64,000 nucleotides of DNA from Callaeas wilsoni (GCA_013398955.1 VWPU01004219.1:39048-103047), one strand, 5' to 3'. Shown: positions 13,450 through 29,302, counted from the first letter of the stretch. A program made the numbers and translations. The notes: generated by a model not told the origin, from the letters alone.

Positions 13450-14720
13450 AAGTTAACAGCAAAGTCTATTGGTAATGGCCAGGGGAGAGCGGTCAATCCG
13501 CTGAGTGGGGATCCTGCTTCTGCCTCCACGTTCCTGGACCAGGGAACCCCGCTGCTCCCACCCGGAGGCAGCCAACAGAAAGCGCTTTTGTACAGCTCAC
13601 TGAAGGTCCTTTCCGTAAGAGCCAAGTGTCCCCGTGGAGGCAGCCAGAGCCTCGGCTCCATTCCCAACACAGCTCTCCATGTCCCGATCCCAGCATGGAC
13701 GCGTGCAGCTCCAGGCACCCTGCGAACAGGCCAGGGACGCGCAGGGTGTGCTGTGCCCGCCGAGCAGCACGGCCGGGCCCACAGGGGCCCAAGGACCGCT
13801 CCTCCACCCCCTGCTCCGGCCGGGCCGCGCACCCCGGCACCTGGGCCAACGCCGCCCGCGCCCAGGTGCTGCTGCAGACCCCAGTCCAGCACACACCCGC
13901 GGGGGTCCCCCACCGTGCACCCCACAGCGCGGGCACCCCGGCGGGGACGAGCCGGGGTTACCGGCACCCAGCGGGTCCCACTCGGCGTGGGAACATCAGC
14001 CCCGCGCCGGAGAGGGCTGCGCCGGGGCCTCGGTAAAGTTCCGCTCAAGAAGTTTCCCTCCTGGCCTGACCCCTCCGGGTGGGCAGTAGGGCCGGGGTTC
14101 CGCCAGCCCCGCCGCCCCTGCCCCGTTGCCCGGCGCCGCCGGGATGGAGCGCGGGGAGCGGCGCGTGCCCCGGGCGAACACCCGGCCTCGATCCCGATTC
14201 CCGGGGCCCCTCCGGCGCATCTCCCCCCACCCCCCACAACTTTCCTAAGCCTGCAACTCCCCGTGCCCACAGCTCAGCCCCGCGGCCGCCGGTACCGGGA
14301 GCCCGGCCGCCCCCGCCCGCCCTACCTGCCCAGCCGCCCGGCTCCGCCGCCGTCTGCAGCATCCTCCCGCCGGCTTCTCGCTCCCGGCCGTGCGAGCGCG
14401 CTCTCGGAGGAGGAGGAGAAGGAGGAAGAGGAGGAGGAGGAAGGGGGGGATGAAGGCAGCGCGCGCGCCGCCGCGGTCCAACCCCCCCTCGGCGCCGCGC
14501 GCCCGCACGGAGTGGGAGGGGGAACCGCGGCGGCGCATCCCGGTGCTGCATCCCGCAGCTGCGTCCCGCAGCGGCGCCAGGGGCTCGGGGGCATCCTCCC
14601 CTCGCGCACCCCTCGGTCGCGGCTGCCCCGGGTTGGGACGGCGGGGACGCAGGGGCTCCCCAGGCTCTTTCCAGGGGATTTGGGGGGGTCTGTAAGGTGT
14701 GTGGCTGGGCACGCAAAGGA
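13450..14720. promoter_or_regulatory. CpG island, candidate promoter
   Basis: This stretch is much richer in CpG than its flanks and is densest at 13.8-14.7 kb. On the minus strand a good splice donor (CAG followed by GTAGGG) reads out at about 14325-14335. It is preceded in frame by a short start, MLQTAAEPGGWA, whose ATG lies near 14361. This would suit a first exon transcribed toward lower coordinates, where ZNF385C is expected by synteny. I cannot tell whether the exon is coding. A CpG-island promoter is well supported by composition, but its gene is inferred. Confidence 0.55.
14399..14452. repeat. Purine-only GGA-rich tract
   Basis: Imperfect GGA/GAA triplets make the plus strand almost all purine for about 50 bases inside the CpG island, ending in a run of seven G. 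Polypurine-polypyrimidine tracts of this kind can adopt triplex-type structure. In translation it gives the acidic run seen in a spurious plus-strand ORF. Confidence 0.8.
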
Positions 14721-17700
14721 GGGTGACACTGCGGGGCTGTGGGGACGGCACCTGAATTTCAGGGTAACCGAGATGCTCTGTGCGACCAGCGCCCCAGAGA
14801 ATGGCGGGCCCGATCTCAGACCCACCAGGACGAGGGTCTTCGGTCCCGCACCCTGAGCGGCAGCAGACAGCCCGGCTCTCCAGGGAGGTGGCATCGCCGG
14901 GGGCTGCAGGTCTTTGCCGATGGCAGAGGCCCTGGTCCAACCCAGGCCCATCAGGCGGCAGGGAGGGACAAGAACCTTGGCCATGCCCGGGCAGCCCGGC
15001 TTCTCCAAGAGGGTGAACCGGAGCCAGGGGAGGGATGGAGGGAGGAGGCCTGCAGGGAGATGCTATTTGCTCCTCAGTCGTTGCAGCAGGAGCACAAGGG
15101 GCCGCCAGGCAAAGGCTCCTCTGCTGCCATGCTCCTGCCTTGTGCTAAGATCAACAATTTTAAGTGCAAAAGTCTGAGCTGGCCTGTCGCTGTCGTCGTT
15201 GTTAATATTTTAGCAGCTCCCAGAACCTTTCAGCGGGGCCACACAGTGCTGACACAGGAGAGGAGATATAAAAGCGTCCTGCTGCCCGCCCCAAGGAATA
15301 CGCTGTCTAGACACGTTATATAATCACATTTTGCCCTCCGCCAGGACACTTCACAGAGGATCTCAAAGCACTTCCCAAAACTGCTAATTGAGCTTTGGAG
15401 CCCAGCTGGGAGGGAACTGCTCTGGCCAAGAGCCCTCTTCTCTGGAGCAGGTACCCAGGGGCTCCTGTCTCCCAGAACGCTTGCCTGCTCACTACTTTGC
15501 CTCCACTAAAACACAGAATTGATGCCAAGAGGTAGAGGTGTGATTGGCCTCGTGCTGTTGCTGGCAGAGGCTGGAGGCTGCAGAAGTGGGGGCAGAGCAC
15601 ATGCTGCTCCAAACCCCTCCAAGCCCACAGGGGCCCACGCCTGCAGGAGGCTCCAGGGCCGCCAGCTGCCAGGAAGGGGGAAGCTAGGAGCAGGGAGTCC
15701 CAGTCTGAGCTACTTTTGGGTGTACAGATCCTGGAACACAAGCAGCAGATCCCGACTGTCCACACCAGGAGCCCCTTTCCCCGCTGCTGTCAGAGTCAGG
15801 TCCCCAGGAGCAGCAGTGCGGCACCACTGAGCCTCGGCCTCGCTCATCATAAATCACTTTGGGTTTCCAGAACCCTTTCGCCAAAGCTTGGTGCATTTGT
15901 TTGCTGTGCCATCTGATTTTCACAACGTAGGATGGTTTTTATTTCCTCCCTATAAATAATTACAGGCGCTCTAATGGATCTCAAACTTTACAGTACCTTG
16001 GCTGTCAGGAGCCTGATGATGATGGTATAGCCTTCTTCTCCAAGGAGCAGAGTCAGGGCTGGGGATCCTTCACACTTTTTCATTTACTTTAACCCTTTCA
16101 GCCTCATCCTGCCTCCACCACAGTGCAGGGTAGGGACTGTGCTCCCCTTCCAGGCACGGGGATCAGGAAACGCAGAGATGAGGCCTCTTATCTGACCCAT
16201 AGCTCCCAGCATTCCAGCACTGGGGAGCATGGATGCATTTCTTCCCCTCCGTGGCAACTCTGGCTTCCCTCTCCCATGGGCAGCCCTTCACATTGCTTCT
16301 CCCCGAGATACTGTTTGTGCCAAGACCACGGTCACCCTCAAATATTTTGGTTTGCTGCAGATATCTCCGAAGCTGAAGACAAAACTCTAAAAGAAGAGAA
16401 GGTTGTCTCCAGCTGCAGCGCCCTGAAGTGCCATGGGACTGAGCATCCAGCCCCTCTGTCACACTGTAGCTGCTCACAAAATTTCTCCCAACCCCATTCT
16501 CAGTTCTGTACAGCAACTTTGTACACTTGAAGGAGCAGAAATTAGCCTACGAGGAAATAGGATCAGGCATTGCCAGGAGGGAGGGAACTATGAGGGAATG
16601 GGCACTGCCAGGAAGGAATGGGCACTGTCAGGGCAAGGCTTCCTCTTTCTTCATGTTTCTGGAGCTCAGCAGCTCTGCTTCCAGAAAACAAGGAGTTTTA
16701 CAATTGCACCAATGTTCTACATCCTCTGGCAGCTCTGACATCCCCCCGCACAGGGAGGTGCTGGCACTGCCCGGGGACGCTGTGGTGGCACCTCGCCAGT
16801 GAGACAGGTGATGGGTAGGGGTGACGAGCTGTCCTAGACATGATTCTGTTGAGATATTACCAATCCTAAACGTGGGACCACGGGACCCCAGGGAAGGAGG
16901 ATCTCTCCTGCAGCACCCACTGGGGTCCCACGACACCAGCTGGCTGCAGTGCCCAGCTCTCCAGGTGGTTAGAGCTGTCTGTTGCCTTCCTTGGCAGTGC
17001 ATGGCAGGGACCAGCACCAGGCAGAACTCAGGCTTCTGCGTACAGAGGGCCGTGGAAGACAGGTGGGCAGAGGAGGGGCTGTGCTCAGGGGCTGAGCCAG
17101 GGTCCCACAGCCAAGGAAGGTCGGTGTGGGGTGATTCAGGCCCAGCACCACTTTCCAGGAAGGCTCGCTGGCTCCTCGGCCACCGCGCTGAGCCGTGCCA
17201 AGCTGCTCCGGCAGCTGCCGTGGCCGTTCAGCAGCTGTTGAGCTGTAATTGCTCATTGAGTCATAATTTTTTTTTTCCCAGTGAAAGCAGTACTGTCAGG
17301 GAATTAAAATCTTTTCAAAAGCCCGTAAAGATTTCATAAATGTTTCAGAGCCAGATCGGGGGGGTTTAGCACCTTCACAGCCAGGACCCAGGGAAGGCAA
17401 TGAGGAGATCAGCAGTGGAACACTCAACAGCTATAACTGGTTAAAGGAACAACAGTGCTGGGCAGCAGCAGCCCATGGGGAGCTGTGTGAGGCTGCACTG
17501 CCCCTGCCCACAGCCTGCACAGGGCAGGACTGGTCCCCAGTCCACAGCCTCGGTGCAAGGGCCCAGCTGGGCTCCAGGTGGTTCAATTCCCCTTGATTCC
17601 CATGACACGCTGCTGACACGGGTTGTGGGATGCCGGGATGTGGCACAGCAGCACCTCCAGACTCCAGGAGAGCAAAAAGCTGACATGAGGGGAGTGCAGC

Positions 17701-18298
17701 AGCCCCAGCAACAGCAACAGCAGCGTCTTGGCTCTCACTTGTTTCTCATCAGCTCGATTAGCAGTGACCCAGCTCTGGCCAGCTGGGAAGTTCGGCCCCA
17801 CAGCCAGTGTGGGTGAGGGGCACTGGTCCCGAAAACACCCAGGTTTGAATTCAGACAAGCCTAAGGTATCCTCAAAAGCAAAGGTTTGCACTCTGGAAGA
17901 GTTGTTGTAAGCATGGAATAAGGTTTTCCACCGCTGCAGCCCTCTCCACAGGAGCAGGTGTTTGCAGGTGACGGAGGCGCCGCAGTCCCGCCGGCAGCCC
18001 CTGCGCTGGCCCGGGCACCTGCTATTTTTAGTGTGAGTGCGGAGCCGCCTTTGATGGTCTCTCTGTGAGCTCTGTAAAATATCTGGGCCAGGAACGCGCG
18101 GCTTCCTCAGCCCCACTCTGCCAGAACACGCTTCCCAAGGAAGGACTCGGGGATGGTGGAGGAACCCAGCCTCCAGGCCAGCAGGGGACCCACGTGCCTT
18201 GGGGGATTTAGCGGGGGGCAGCCGTGCCCCCACAGCCTGACAGAGCCCGGCTGTCGTTTGCACCCCAGGATCTGCACAGCCACATCAGCAGGGTGATG

Positions 18299-18324
18299 TT
18301 AACCCTAACCCTAACCCCAACCCA
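18299..18324. repeat. Interstitial telomere-like repeat
   Basis: TTAACCCT is followed by further AACCCT and AACCCC/AACCCA units, about four units of the vertebrate telomere C-strand motif with decay at the right end. It is embedded in single-copy sequence, so it is an interstitial telomeric sequence and not a chromosome end. Confidence 0.85.
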
Positions 18325-18554
18325 TGGGCACCGCAGGCAGGACGGCCCCATTCTCTAACCGGGGTGCAGAAAGAAGAGCACAAATGGGTCAGAGCTGAGC
18401 TGAGCACCCATTTGGGCACCCATGGGTGCTGGAAACCCCCACTGCTGTGGGGGTAATAGAGAGACCCCCAGCACTGCTCCTGGAACCTGCTGGCCCTGGC
18501 ACCTCTCACCAACATTGGGCATCACTCCGAGAGGCACCTGGGTGACAGAGGCAC

Positions 18555-19110
18555 CAGTAATTCATTGTTAGGGGAGAGGCTGCTGTTATTTTACAGCCGT
18601 TGTTATTTCCTTCCTATTGTAACTTTTAATTAAAATCTACGGAAGGCCGATAACTGCTCCCTCTGCATAATTGCAGGGAGTAAATTTTATTATATAGGAA
18701 AGTGGTTTTAATTTTTAATAGACTTATTTTTAAGGAAGAGCAACACTTTGAAGGGATCTGTGAGCCCTAGTAACATTATCAAAGGCGAGAAGAGGAACAA
18801 AGATGGGTTTATTACCTGTTCCCCATAAAACTGTTATTTTAGGGGAGTTCTGTGCTTTCTCCTAATGAGAGATGAATTGCACCAGCTTCATTTGCTGTAG
18901 GAGGAAAATTAAAATGAAACTGATAAGAGCCCAGCCTCTAGCTCCTGACTTACCTCCCAATTATAAATGAAAGCTCACAGGCATTCCAGAGATGGGGCTT
19001 GATGTCTACATTAATTATAAATAAATTATCTACACTTAATGTTTAAATGAAATTTCAGATAAAGCTTTATATTTAGAAAAGCGTTGCATCAGTGCATAAA
19101 TATTTATGCA
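18555..19110. promoter_or_regulatory. AT-rich block, candidate conserved noncoding element
   Basis: About 550 bases are sharply AT-rich compared with the GC-rich DNA on both sides. They contain several TAATTA-type homeodomain core sites and runs of TTATTT/TTTAAT, with no long ORF and no tandem repetition. In compact bird microchromosomes such non-repetitive AT-rich islands are often ancient conserved enhancers. Conservation itself cannot be read from one sequence, so this call is an inference from composition. Confidence 0.4.
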
Positions 19111-19343
19111 AGGAGTCTGGGTGAACTGCGGCTGCTTCAGCGTGACGTCGGAGCAGAGCTGGAGCAGGGAGCCTTGGCTGGGTATCTGGAGGAAGCGGCG
19201 CTGAGCCCACCGGAGCTGGGAGGGGAACAGGACAGTTGGGTCCTAAATCCGACCCACCACTGGTGTTTGGAGAGGGGAGGTGATGGGACACTCTGGGCCC
19301 GTGTCAGCCTGACACTGTCAGAGCAGCAGCACCCGCTGCCCAT

Positions 19344-19437
19344 GGCCAGGGAGGTCGGTGACAGTGACAATCCCACATGCTCCCATCTTTGGCCAGGGAG
19401 GCCAGTGACAGTGACAATCCCACACGCTCCCATCTTT
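19344..19437. repeat. 47-bp tandem duplication
   Basis: Bases 19344-19390 are repeated directly at 19391-19437 with three transition differences. Both copies begin GGCCAGGGAGG and end CCCATCTTT. Complete adjacency and high identity indicate a fairly recent local duplication. Confidence 0.9.
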
Positions 19438-22400
19438 CTCCAGCCCTCAGGACCCTGAGGCAATGTCCCACGGGAGCCCTGAGGCAAGGCTGGGGCGAGC
19501 CTTTAAAGCAGCCAGAGTGGAGGAGGAGAAATCTGACAGGCCCCAGCTGAAATTTGTGTGGAAGAACAGTAAGGGAGGATAAATAAAATGGATTTAAATT
19601 GTTCAGCCCCAGTCAATTGTGTAGGAGTCCAGATGAGGTCCAGGCAGGATCCAGCATCCTGAGTAGCCACCGCTGAGGTGGGACATCAACCCTGAGGACA
19701 CGAGGAGCTGCCTGTGCCCACACACCTGGCCAGCTCTGGGATCTGCTTCATGCCGTCAAAATCTGGGATGCAGCAGCTTTCCAGGGCCATGAATGCATTT
19801 GTCTGATTTCTTTCTGATGCCTGAGACATCCCTGAGGTGGAACATCCCTGTCAAAGAGAACATCCTGGCCAGGGCAGAGCATCCCAGCCAGGGAGAACAT
19901 CCTTGCCAGGTGCACACATGACCCAGCAGCGGGGGCTGAGCAGGCAGAGCCGGGCGCAGTTGGCCCAGGAATTTTAGCAGGGTCACCTTTGGTATCGCAG
20001 CGCTGCACAGTCCTCGTTCTGCAACGGGAGCAGTATCTCATTTCTTCCTCAATTAGCTCCTGATTATCAGTGTCCCAGGGCCCCTTTCCAGTCTCTGTTT
20101 AATGCACCATTAATAATTCATTTCTCAGATAGCAGGAACGCAGCGCGAGGTTGGGGCTTTGTGACTAATAAGTACCAGAGCAACTCTCATCTCCAAGGGA
20201 CAAATGAAGGCAACAAAAATAAAGTGGAAGAATCAAAGATAATATGTTTTGTGGCCTTTAATCAAACACTGCATAACGGGTTTGATTACTCAGGTGAAGA
20301 ACACACGCACGCTGGGCTCCCGTGCCTTGCCAGCATCATCCCCGTCCCACTGTCTTCCCTGGCACAGAGGGAAATTGAGGCATCTCAAGTTAGAACTAGG
20401 GCTGGCCTGCACTGCCCTCCTCCCAAGGTTAGGGGTTTAGGTACAAACTAGACCTTTCCTCAAGCTGGAAAATCCCAGGACCAGATTTCCCGGTGCCCAG
20501 CAGAGCCAGCGCAGTCGCTGAGGAGTCGCACACACGCTGGCAGCTGCACATTAAGTGTGACGGGTTTCTGACAGATCCAATTATAAAGCCAGGTCTCAGC
20601 AGAATTGCAGCCCTAAGATCTAGTGCATGAAATTTTGTTTGGGAATTTTCGGATATTGCAGCTTGTGCCAGGGGTCCCCGCAGGCCCCAGACTGTGCCAG
20701 CACCTGCCAGCTGTCCCTGGGTCTTACCCCACCATGCTGCCTCCCCTCCCTGCCACATCCTGACAATGCCCAGCCCAAACAGAGTCACCTAAAAATGGCA
20801 AGAAGGAGAGCGGCCACCCCAAGCAGCGCTGAGGAAGGGGGGACCTGCAGCCCCCCTGCTCTTCTGCCCCACGGAGACGTGTCCTGGCCCAGGGACTGTC
20901 CCTGCCCCTGCACAGTCGCTGGGACCATGCACAGGCTACGGGCAGTAAATCACTTGACTCCCAGTAGCTGAGGATCTGCCTGGGCCTTTCCACACAGCCC
21001 TAGGATGGTATTTTTAGCCCTTTCCTAGAAAAACAAGGTGGGCTCGTGTGATGGTCCTGTTCTCAGCTGACCAGGGACTTGGCTGCCCTGGGAATGCTCC
21101 TCAGAGGAAAGCAGCCAAGAAACCTCCAGGGACCAAAAGATCAGGGCCAGTGAGGACACGGGGATGTGAGTTCAGCTGCTCCCACGGTGCTTCGGTCCAA
21201 AGAGAAGTCAAGTCTCTTTGCCAGGCACAGGGCTGTTGTGCCCCAGCCAGTGCTGCACGAGCTTGTTCCATCAAAACCCTGGGATTAGGGGGTTTGTTTT
21301 ACTTTTTCTAAGTGGCTGAGAGGGCTGTGCCCCGGTGCTGACATGGGACGCTGGGATCACAGGTGGGCACAAAGCTCGGGATGAAAGCTGGCAGCCTGCA
21401 GCACTGCCGCCATCGGATCAGAGCTGCATCACCATCCCCTGGCTCGGGAACCCAGGAGCTGTTGGGAAAACAGATTTGCCTTTACATCTGCGAGGCCGTT
21501 CCATCCTCTGCCATCCACAGCTGAGCCCAGGCTGGCAGGAGCAGCCAGAAGGACGGTGCCGGGGGGGCTCAGTGACTGTGAGAGGCTGGAGTCTCCCCAG
21601 TCCTGACTTTTGTACCTAATGAAGGGCTGCAGCCCTTTCCCCAAGCCCGGATGGCTTCTCTGCACTGGCACCTCACGGCTGGGCTGGTGGGATCCACACC
21701 GGGCAGAGGCTTCAGCGGGTACCTGAGTGCCTCCCAGCAGGGACACCTCCCTGATTCCCCCGGGATGAGCAGCCCCTGGTCTGGACATCCTCATCCCGGT
21801 GCTCCCGCGATGCCCTGGGCACGTGCCTGGCTGTGCCACTGGCTCGGACGGCTTCGCACGATGCATGGCCGGGGAGCTGTTTTAACCTAAGCAGAATAAA
21901 CCCGCAGTGATTATATTTCCTGCCTCCCGCTCGGGGCGCGAGGGAAATTGTTTGATGCTAATCCCCTTGTTTAATCCACCAGCATCCTGACATGCGAACA
22001 GCCAGGATTAACTCCCGGCGGGAATCGTTCGACATGCGGCCGTCCCGTCGGTGTCGGTCGCGGGGCCGGCAGGACAGGGACGCCCTCACACGCTCTGCAG
22101 GCTCCCGTGCGCTCCCGGCAGCGGAGAACAGGGCATGCAGGAACAAAGCGGGGAGAGGGCTTCTGGTTTTCGGGATCGAATTCCTCCACCACAAGCACTT
22201 TTCTCCACACTGGAATTTCCCCTGGTACAGAGAGGGAAGCACCAGCTGTCCCGGAAAATGGTCACCTCGGGTTCTGATGTGCTCCTGGGCTCTGGAAGAG
22301 ATACCGTGCAATAGCCAGGTTTTCAGATGTGCCTGGGAAGCAAAATTGAGTCCCCATCCCCCTCAGCCTGGATGCCACCGGACTCCTGCTGCTCATCCTG

Positions 22401-23185
22401 GTGCTGCCTGAGCCTAGAGCCACGAAGCAGGATGGAACCACCCACAGAGCAGGACCCTCAGCCCCAGGCATCTCTTTGATAAAGGTGCCTGGGGTCCTGC
22501 TTTGGCTGCTCTGTGCCTTCCTTGCTGCAGACCTGTCCTGGATTTCAAATTTCAATTTGCCTGACTTTATCTTTCAGCCCCAGTTCTCATTATTCCTCTC
22601 TCTGCCAAGTTAAAGAGCCCTTTAATACCCAGCAGTTTTCTCCCCAGGAAGATACTTGCATGCTGTAATCAAGTCACATCTCAGGCTCCTTCCTGATAAG
22701 TCGAACAGGCTGAGCACTAAGTCCCACTAAACACCAGCCTGGGGAAAGGGCTGACCTGAGGCGCTGCCAGGTGGAGGAGCCGGAGGTTTTCCAGCTGGTG
22801 CCTTGAGAGGGGAATCGGTGCTTTCTGACGCACTGACGACAAATGAAATGAGCTGTGAAAAATAAATTGCTGCATTGCCCTGACTCTGTGAGCACACCCG
22901 GCTGCCGGGGGCACGGGGGGTGCTGGGGCAGGAGGACACAGGCGTTCCTGGGGCTGTGCCCGCGCTGGCAGCCTGTGGGCCAGGGGCAAACCCCTTCACG
23001 GTGCTTCTGCCAGCAGAACTTGCTGCAGCAGCTGTTTGCTGCGGGGCTAATGGTGCCCATCTCTGCTTACAGGCAGCGAGTCGTGATGGCCAGAACATAA
23101 GTGCTTTGGGGAGCTGAGATAAGCAAAGGTGCTTCAAGCCACAGACTTCTTCCAGCCCGGGGATTTGGCCACAGGAGGCCAGCTC

Positions 23186-23265
23186 TGAAGGATGCCAGTC
23201 CTGAAGGATGCTGGCTCAGAAGGATGCAGGCTCAGAAGGATGCCAGCCCTGAAGGACACCGAGCA
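23186..23265. repeat. 16-bp minisatellite, five copies
   Basis: Five successive 16-base units match TGAAGGATGCCAGTCC with a few substitutions per unit. The last copy is the most diverged. Confidence 0.85.
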
Positions 23266-24084
23266 AGGTCGCAGCACCGATCACTGCAGCTCGGCTGCTC
23301 CCTGCCGCCAGGCCCAAGGTGACCGAGCCCCTGGGAAGGAGAAGTCAGATGCAGCTGACGTTAAAGCAGGGACGCAGAGGGAAGAACAAGCAGAGGCTGG
23401 ATACAGACCCACTTGCAAAACCCACAGAGACTCACAATGCTGTCCTGGCCCTGTATCCCATGAAGTCAGCTGCACTCCCTCAAAAAGGGGCAAGTTTTGT
23501 TACAGAAATTCTGGTTTGGGGCACCCAAGCAGATAGCCAGATCTACCAGGGTGGTGAGAGGTTGCACCACCCAGTGCTGTGGGCACCCACTGGGCTAACT
23601 CACAACCTGAATTCTCCAAGCACAAATCAGGGCAATTTGAGCTGAGCAAAACGATCTGGGGTCCCTGCGGGAGGGATCCTGCCTAGGGAGCAGGAGGAGA
23701 GGCCATCCCAGCCCACAAGGAGCTACAAATAACTCAAATGGCCTCATTACCCAGTTTCCGATGAACAGGAGTTTGGTTTCCCCAGGGCCATCTCCACCTG
23801 GAAGCAGGCTATGTGTGCTTGACACTGCAGGAGCCTCTGGTACCAAAGTCAGGCAGGAGCAGGACTCTGGTCCCCTGCACATGTCCTTCCCCTTCTGCAG
23901 CTCCCCGCCACCTTGGAGCCAGCTGTGACCTGCCGAGCATCCGTGCTGCTTACCGGTGGGGGCGTTCCCCGGGCCAGCACAAAAAACGTGTGGCAGGATC
24001 CCGCGGGGAAAGGACACGCGTGGAGCGCCAGGTGCGAGCAGTGGAGCCCCCTGTACTCGCTGGAGCATCCCCCGGCCCGCGCCA

Positions 24085-24606
24085 GATCACCTCCCGGTTC
24101 CCCGGGCATCCCTCGGCCCCCCGAACATTCCCCAGTTCCCCGGGCATCCCCGGTACCGTGAACATCCCCCGGTTCCCTGGGCATCCCTCGGTTCCCCGGG
24201 CATCCCTCGGCACCCCGAACATTCCCCAGTTCCCCGGGCATCCCCAGTACCCCGAACATCCTCCAGTTCCCTGGGCATCCCCCGGTTCCCCGGGCCTCCC
24301 TGGTCCCCTGAAGATCCCCCGGTACCCCGGGCATCCCCGGTACCATGAACATCCCCTGGTTCCCCGGGCATCCCTGGTACCATGAAGATCCCCCGGTACC
24401 CCGGGCATCCCCCGGTTCCCCGGGCATCCCCGGTACCATGAACATCCCCCGGTTCCCCGGGCATCCCCGGTACCATGAACATCCCCCGGTACCCCGAACA
24501 TCCCCCGGTACCCCGGGCATCCCCCGGTTCCCCGGGGCATCGCCGGTACCCCGAGCATCCCCCAGTACCCCGGGCATCCCCCGGTTCCCCGGGCATCCCC
24601 CAGCCC
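24085..24606. repeat. 18-bp GC-rich minisatellite, about 29 copies
   Basis: The block is built from an 18-base unit close to GGTTCCCCGGGCATCCCC, with variants carrying GGTACC, CCATGAACATC or CCTGAAGATC. Because the unit is a multiple of three, all frames stay open, which explains the long glycine-rich ORFs seen on both strands. Those ORFs are repeat artefacts. Neighbouring units differ in a patterned way (alternating GGTTCC and GGTACC), suggesting higher-order duplication of unit blocks. Confidence 0.95.
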
Positions 24607-25425
24607 GGCCCGGGGCTCCCTCTAGCGGCCACCGGCGGCACAGCAGGGGCGGCCGCGCGGTCTGGGGCCGCGCGCGTCGGTACCGAATCGCTCTCCCCAA
24701 AGCCGGCCCGGGCGTGGGCCCGATCCCGGTCCTGAGTCCTGCCGCAGCTCGGAAGCAAAGGGCTTCCCAGGGCGCTCCCAGGTGAGACCCGCAGGGACTG
24801 CCCCAGAAGGATTTAGGCTCGTTCTGCGCCACAGGAAGGTTTGGTTTTGGGTGGGTGGGTGAGACGGGTCGCTGAGGCCACTGTCTGCCGGTGGGGTAGG
24901 GCTGGGGCAGCCTCGCAGACTCCACTGTCCCCTGGAGACCCCTGTTTTGCCAGCACAGTGCACGGTGAGGCCTGGTTCTGGTGCAATGTCCCCCCTTGAA
25001 CCCCCCGCGCCCAGCCAGCTCTTGCCACAAGTGATGCAGCCAACCTGCCCCTTCAGTCTAGCATGTGTGTTTTTAATGGAGACCCATCGAATTCACAAAT
25101 CAGAGTGGAGAAGTGCTGGACTATGTCCTAGACCCACAGAAAGGGATGGTTCTGCTGGCAGCGTTGCGGAGGGGAAAGCAGCAGCATGGGCAGCAAGGAA
25201 GGGTTTGGGTGGTTTTCCATCTCAGCATCTCATCCTTTCTGCATGGGTGCAGCAGCTCCTTCAGCAGCCATGGGCTCCAGCAAGGGACACACTGCTGCAG
25301 CTCAGACCAGCGAGGAAGAGAGGTGTGAGCCGTGGCTCTCTGTCCAAGGGTTGAGGAAGCCTCCCCTTTTTATGTAGCATGCTGAAAGTGGCCCGTGAAT
25401 AGTCCTCTTCTGAACAGAGCCTGTG
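24607..25425. other. GC-rich patch and DHX58 3' flank
   Basis: The first 170 bases are CpG-rich and contain a plus-strand donor-like CAG/GTGAGA near 24780, which may mark a small unassigned promoter or noncoding exon. From about 25.07 kb up to the DHX58 stop the sequence is probably DHX58 3' untranslated region. I see no coding exon here. Confidence 0.4.
25072..25077 (-). terminator. Candidate DHX58 poly(A) signal (ATTAAA)
   Basis: The minus strand reads ATTAAA about 350 bases past the DHX58 stop codon. It is the common non-canonical hexamer. I found no AATAAA closer to the stop, so this is the best candidate for the 3' end. Confidence 0.45.
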
Positions 25426-29254
<3,829 letters not shown>

Positions 29255-29290
29255 TCCCCACTGCTCCGTGCCCCGCAGCCGCCGCAGCCG

Positions 29291-29302
29291 GGAAACGAAA
29301 CT
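29291..29302 (-). promoter_or_regulatory. ISRE/IRF-like element proximal to DHX58
   Basis: The plus strand reads GGAAACGAAACT (AGTTTCGTTTCC in the gene's sense), about 37 bases upstream of the start codon. It contains the IRF core AANNGAAA and differs at one position from the ISRE consensus GAAANNGAAACT. DHX58 is an interferon-stimulated gene in vertebrates, so the position makes sense. Confidence 0.7.

Larger units (their letters stand above)
14750..24060. other. Noncoding intergenic or 5'-flank DNA
   Basis: I see no exon with family similarity on either strand. The stretch contains a telomere-like tract at 18.3 kb, a strikingly AT-rich block at 18.55-19.1 kb, a 47-bp tandem duplication at 19.34 kb, a degenerate repeat rich in CATCC near 19.83-19.91 kb, and a 16-bp tandem repeat at 23.19 kb. 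The remaining sequence looks like single-copy DNA with scattered GC-rich patches. Confidence 0.55.

Noticed and set aside
13252..14856. 534-codon plus-strand ORF
   Set aside because: It lies in the CpG island and is a low-complexity Pro/Arg/Ala product of high GC, with no domain. The acidic run comes from the GGA tract.
23849..25030. Long glycine-rich minus-strand ORF (393 codons), collagen-like GxxGxx pattern
   Set aside because: It is produced by the 18-bp minisatellite, whose unit is a multiple of three and keeps frames open on both strands. It has no signal peptide and no coding context.
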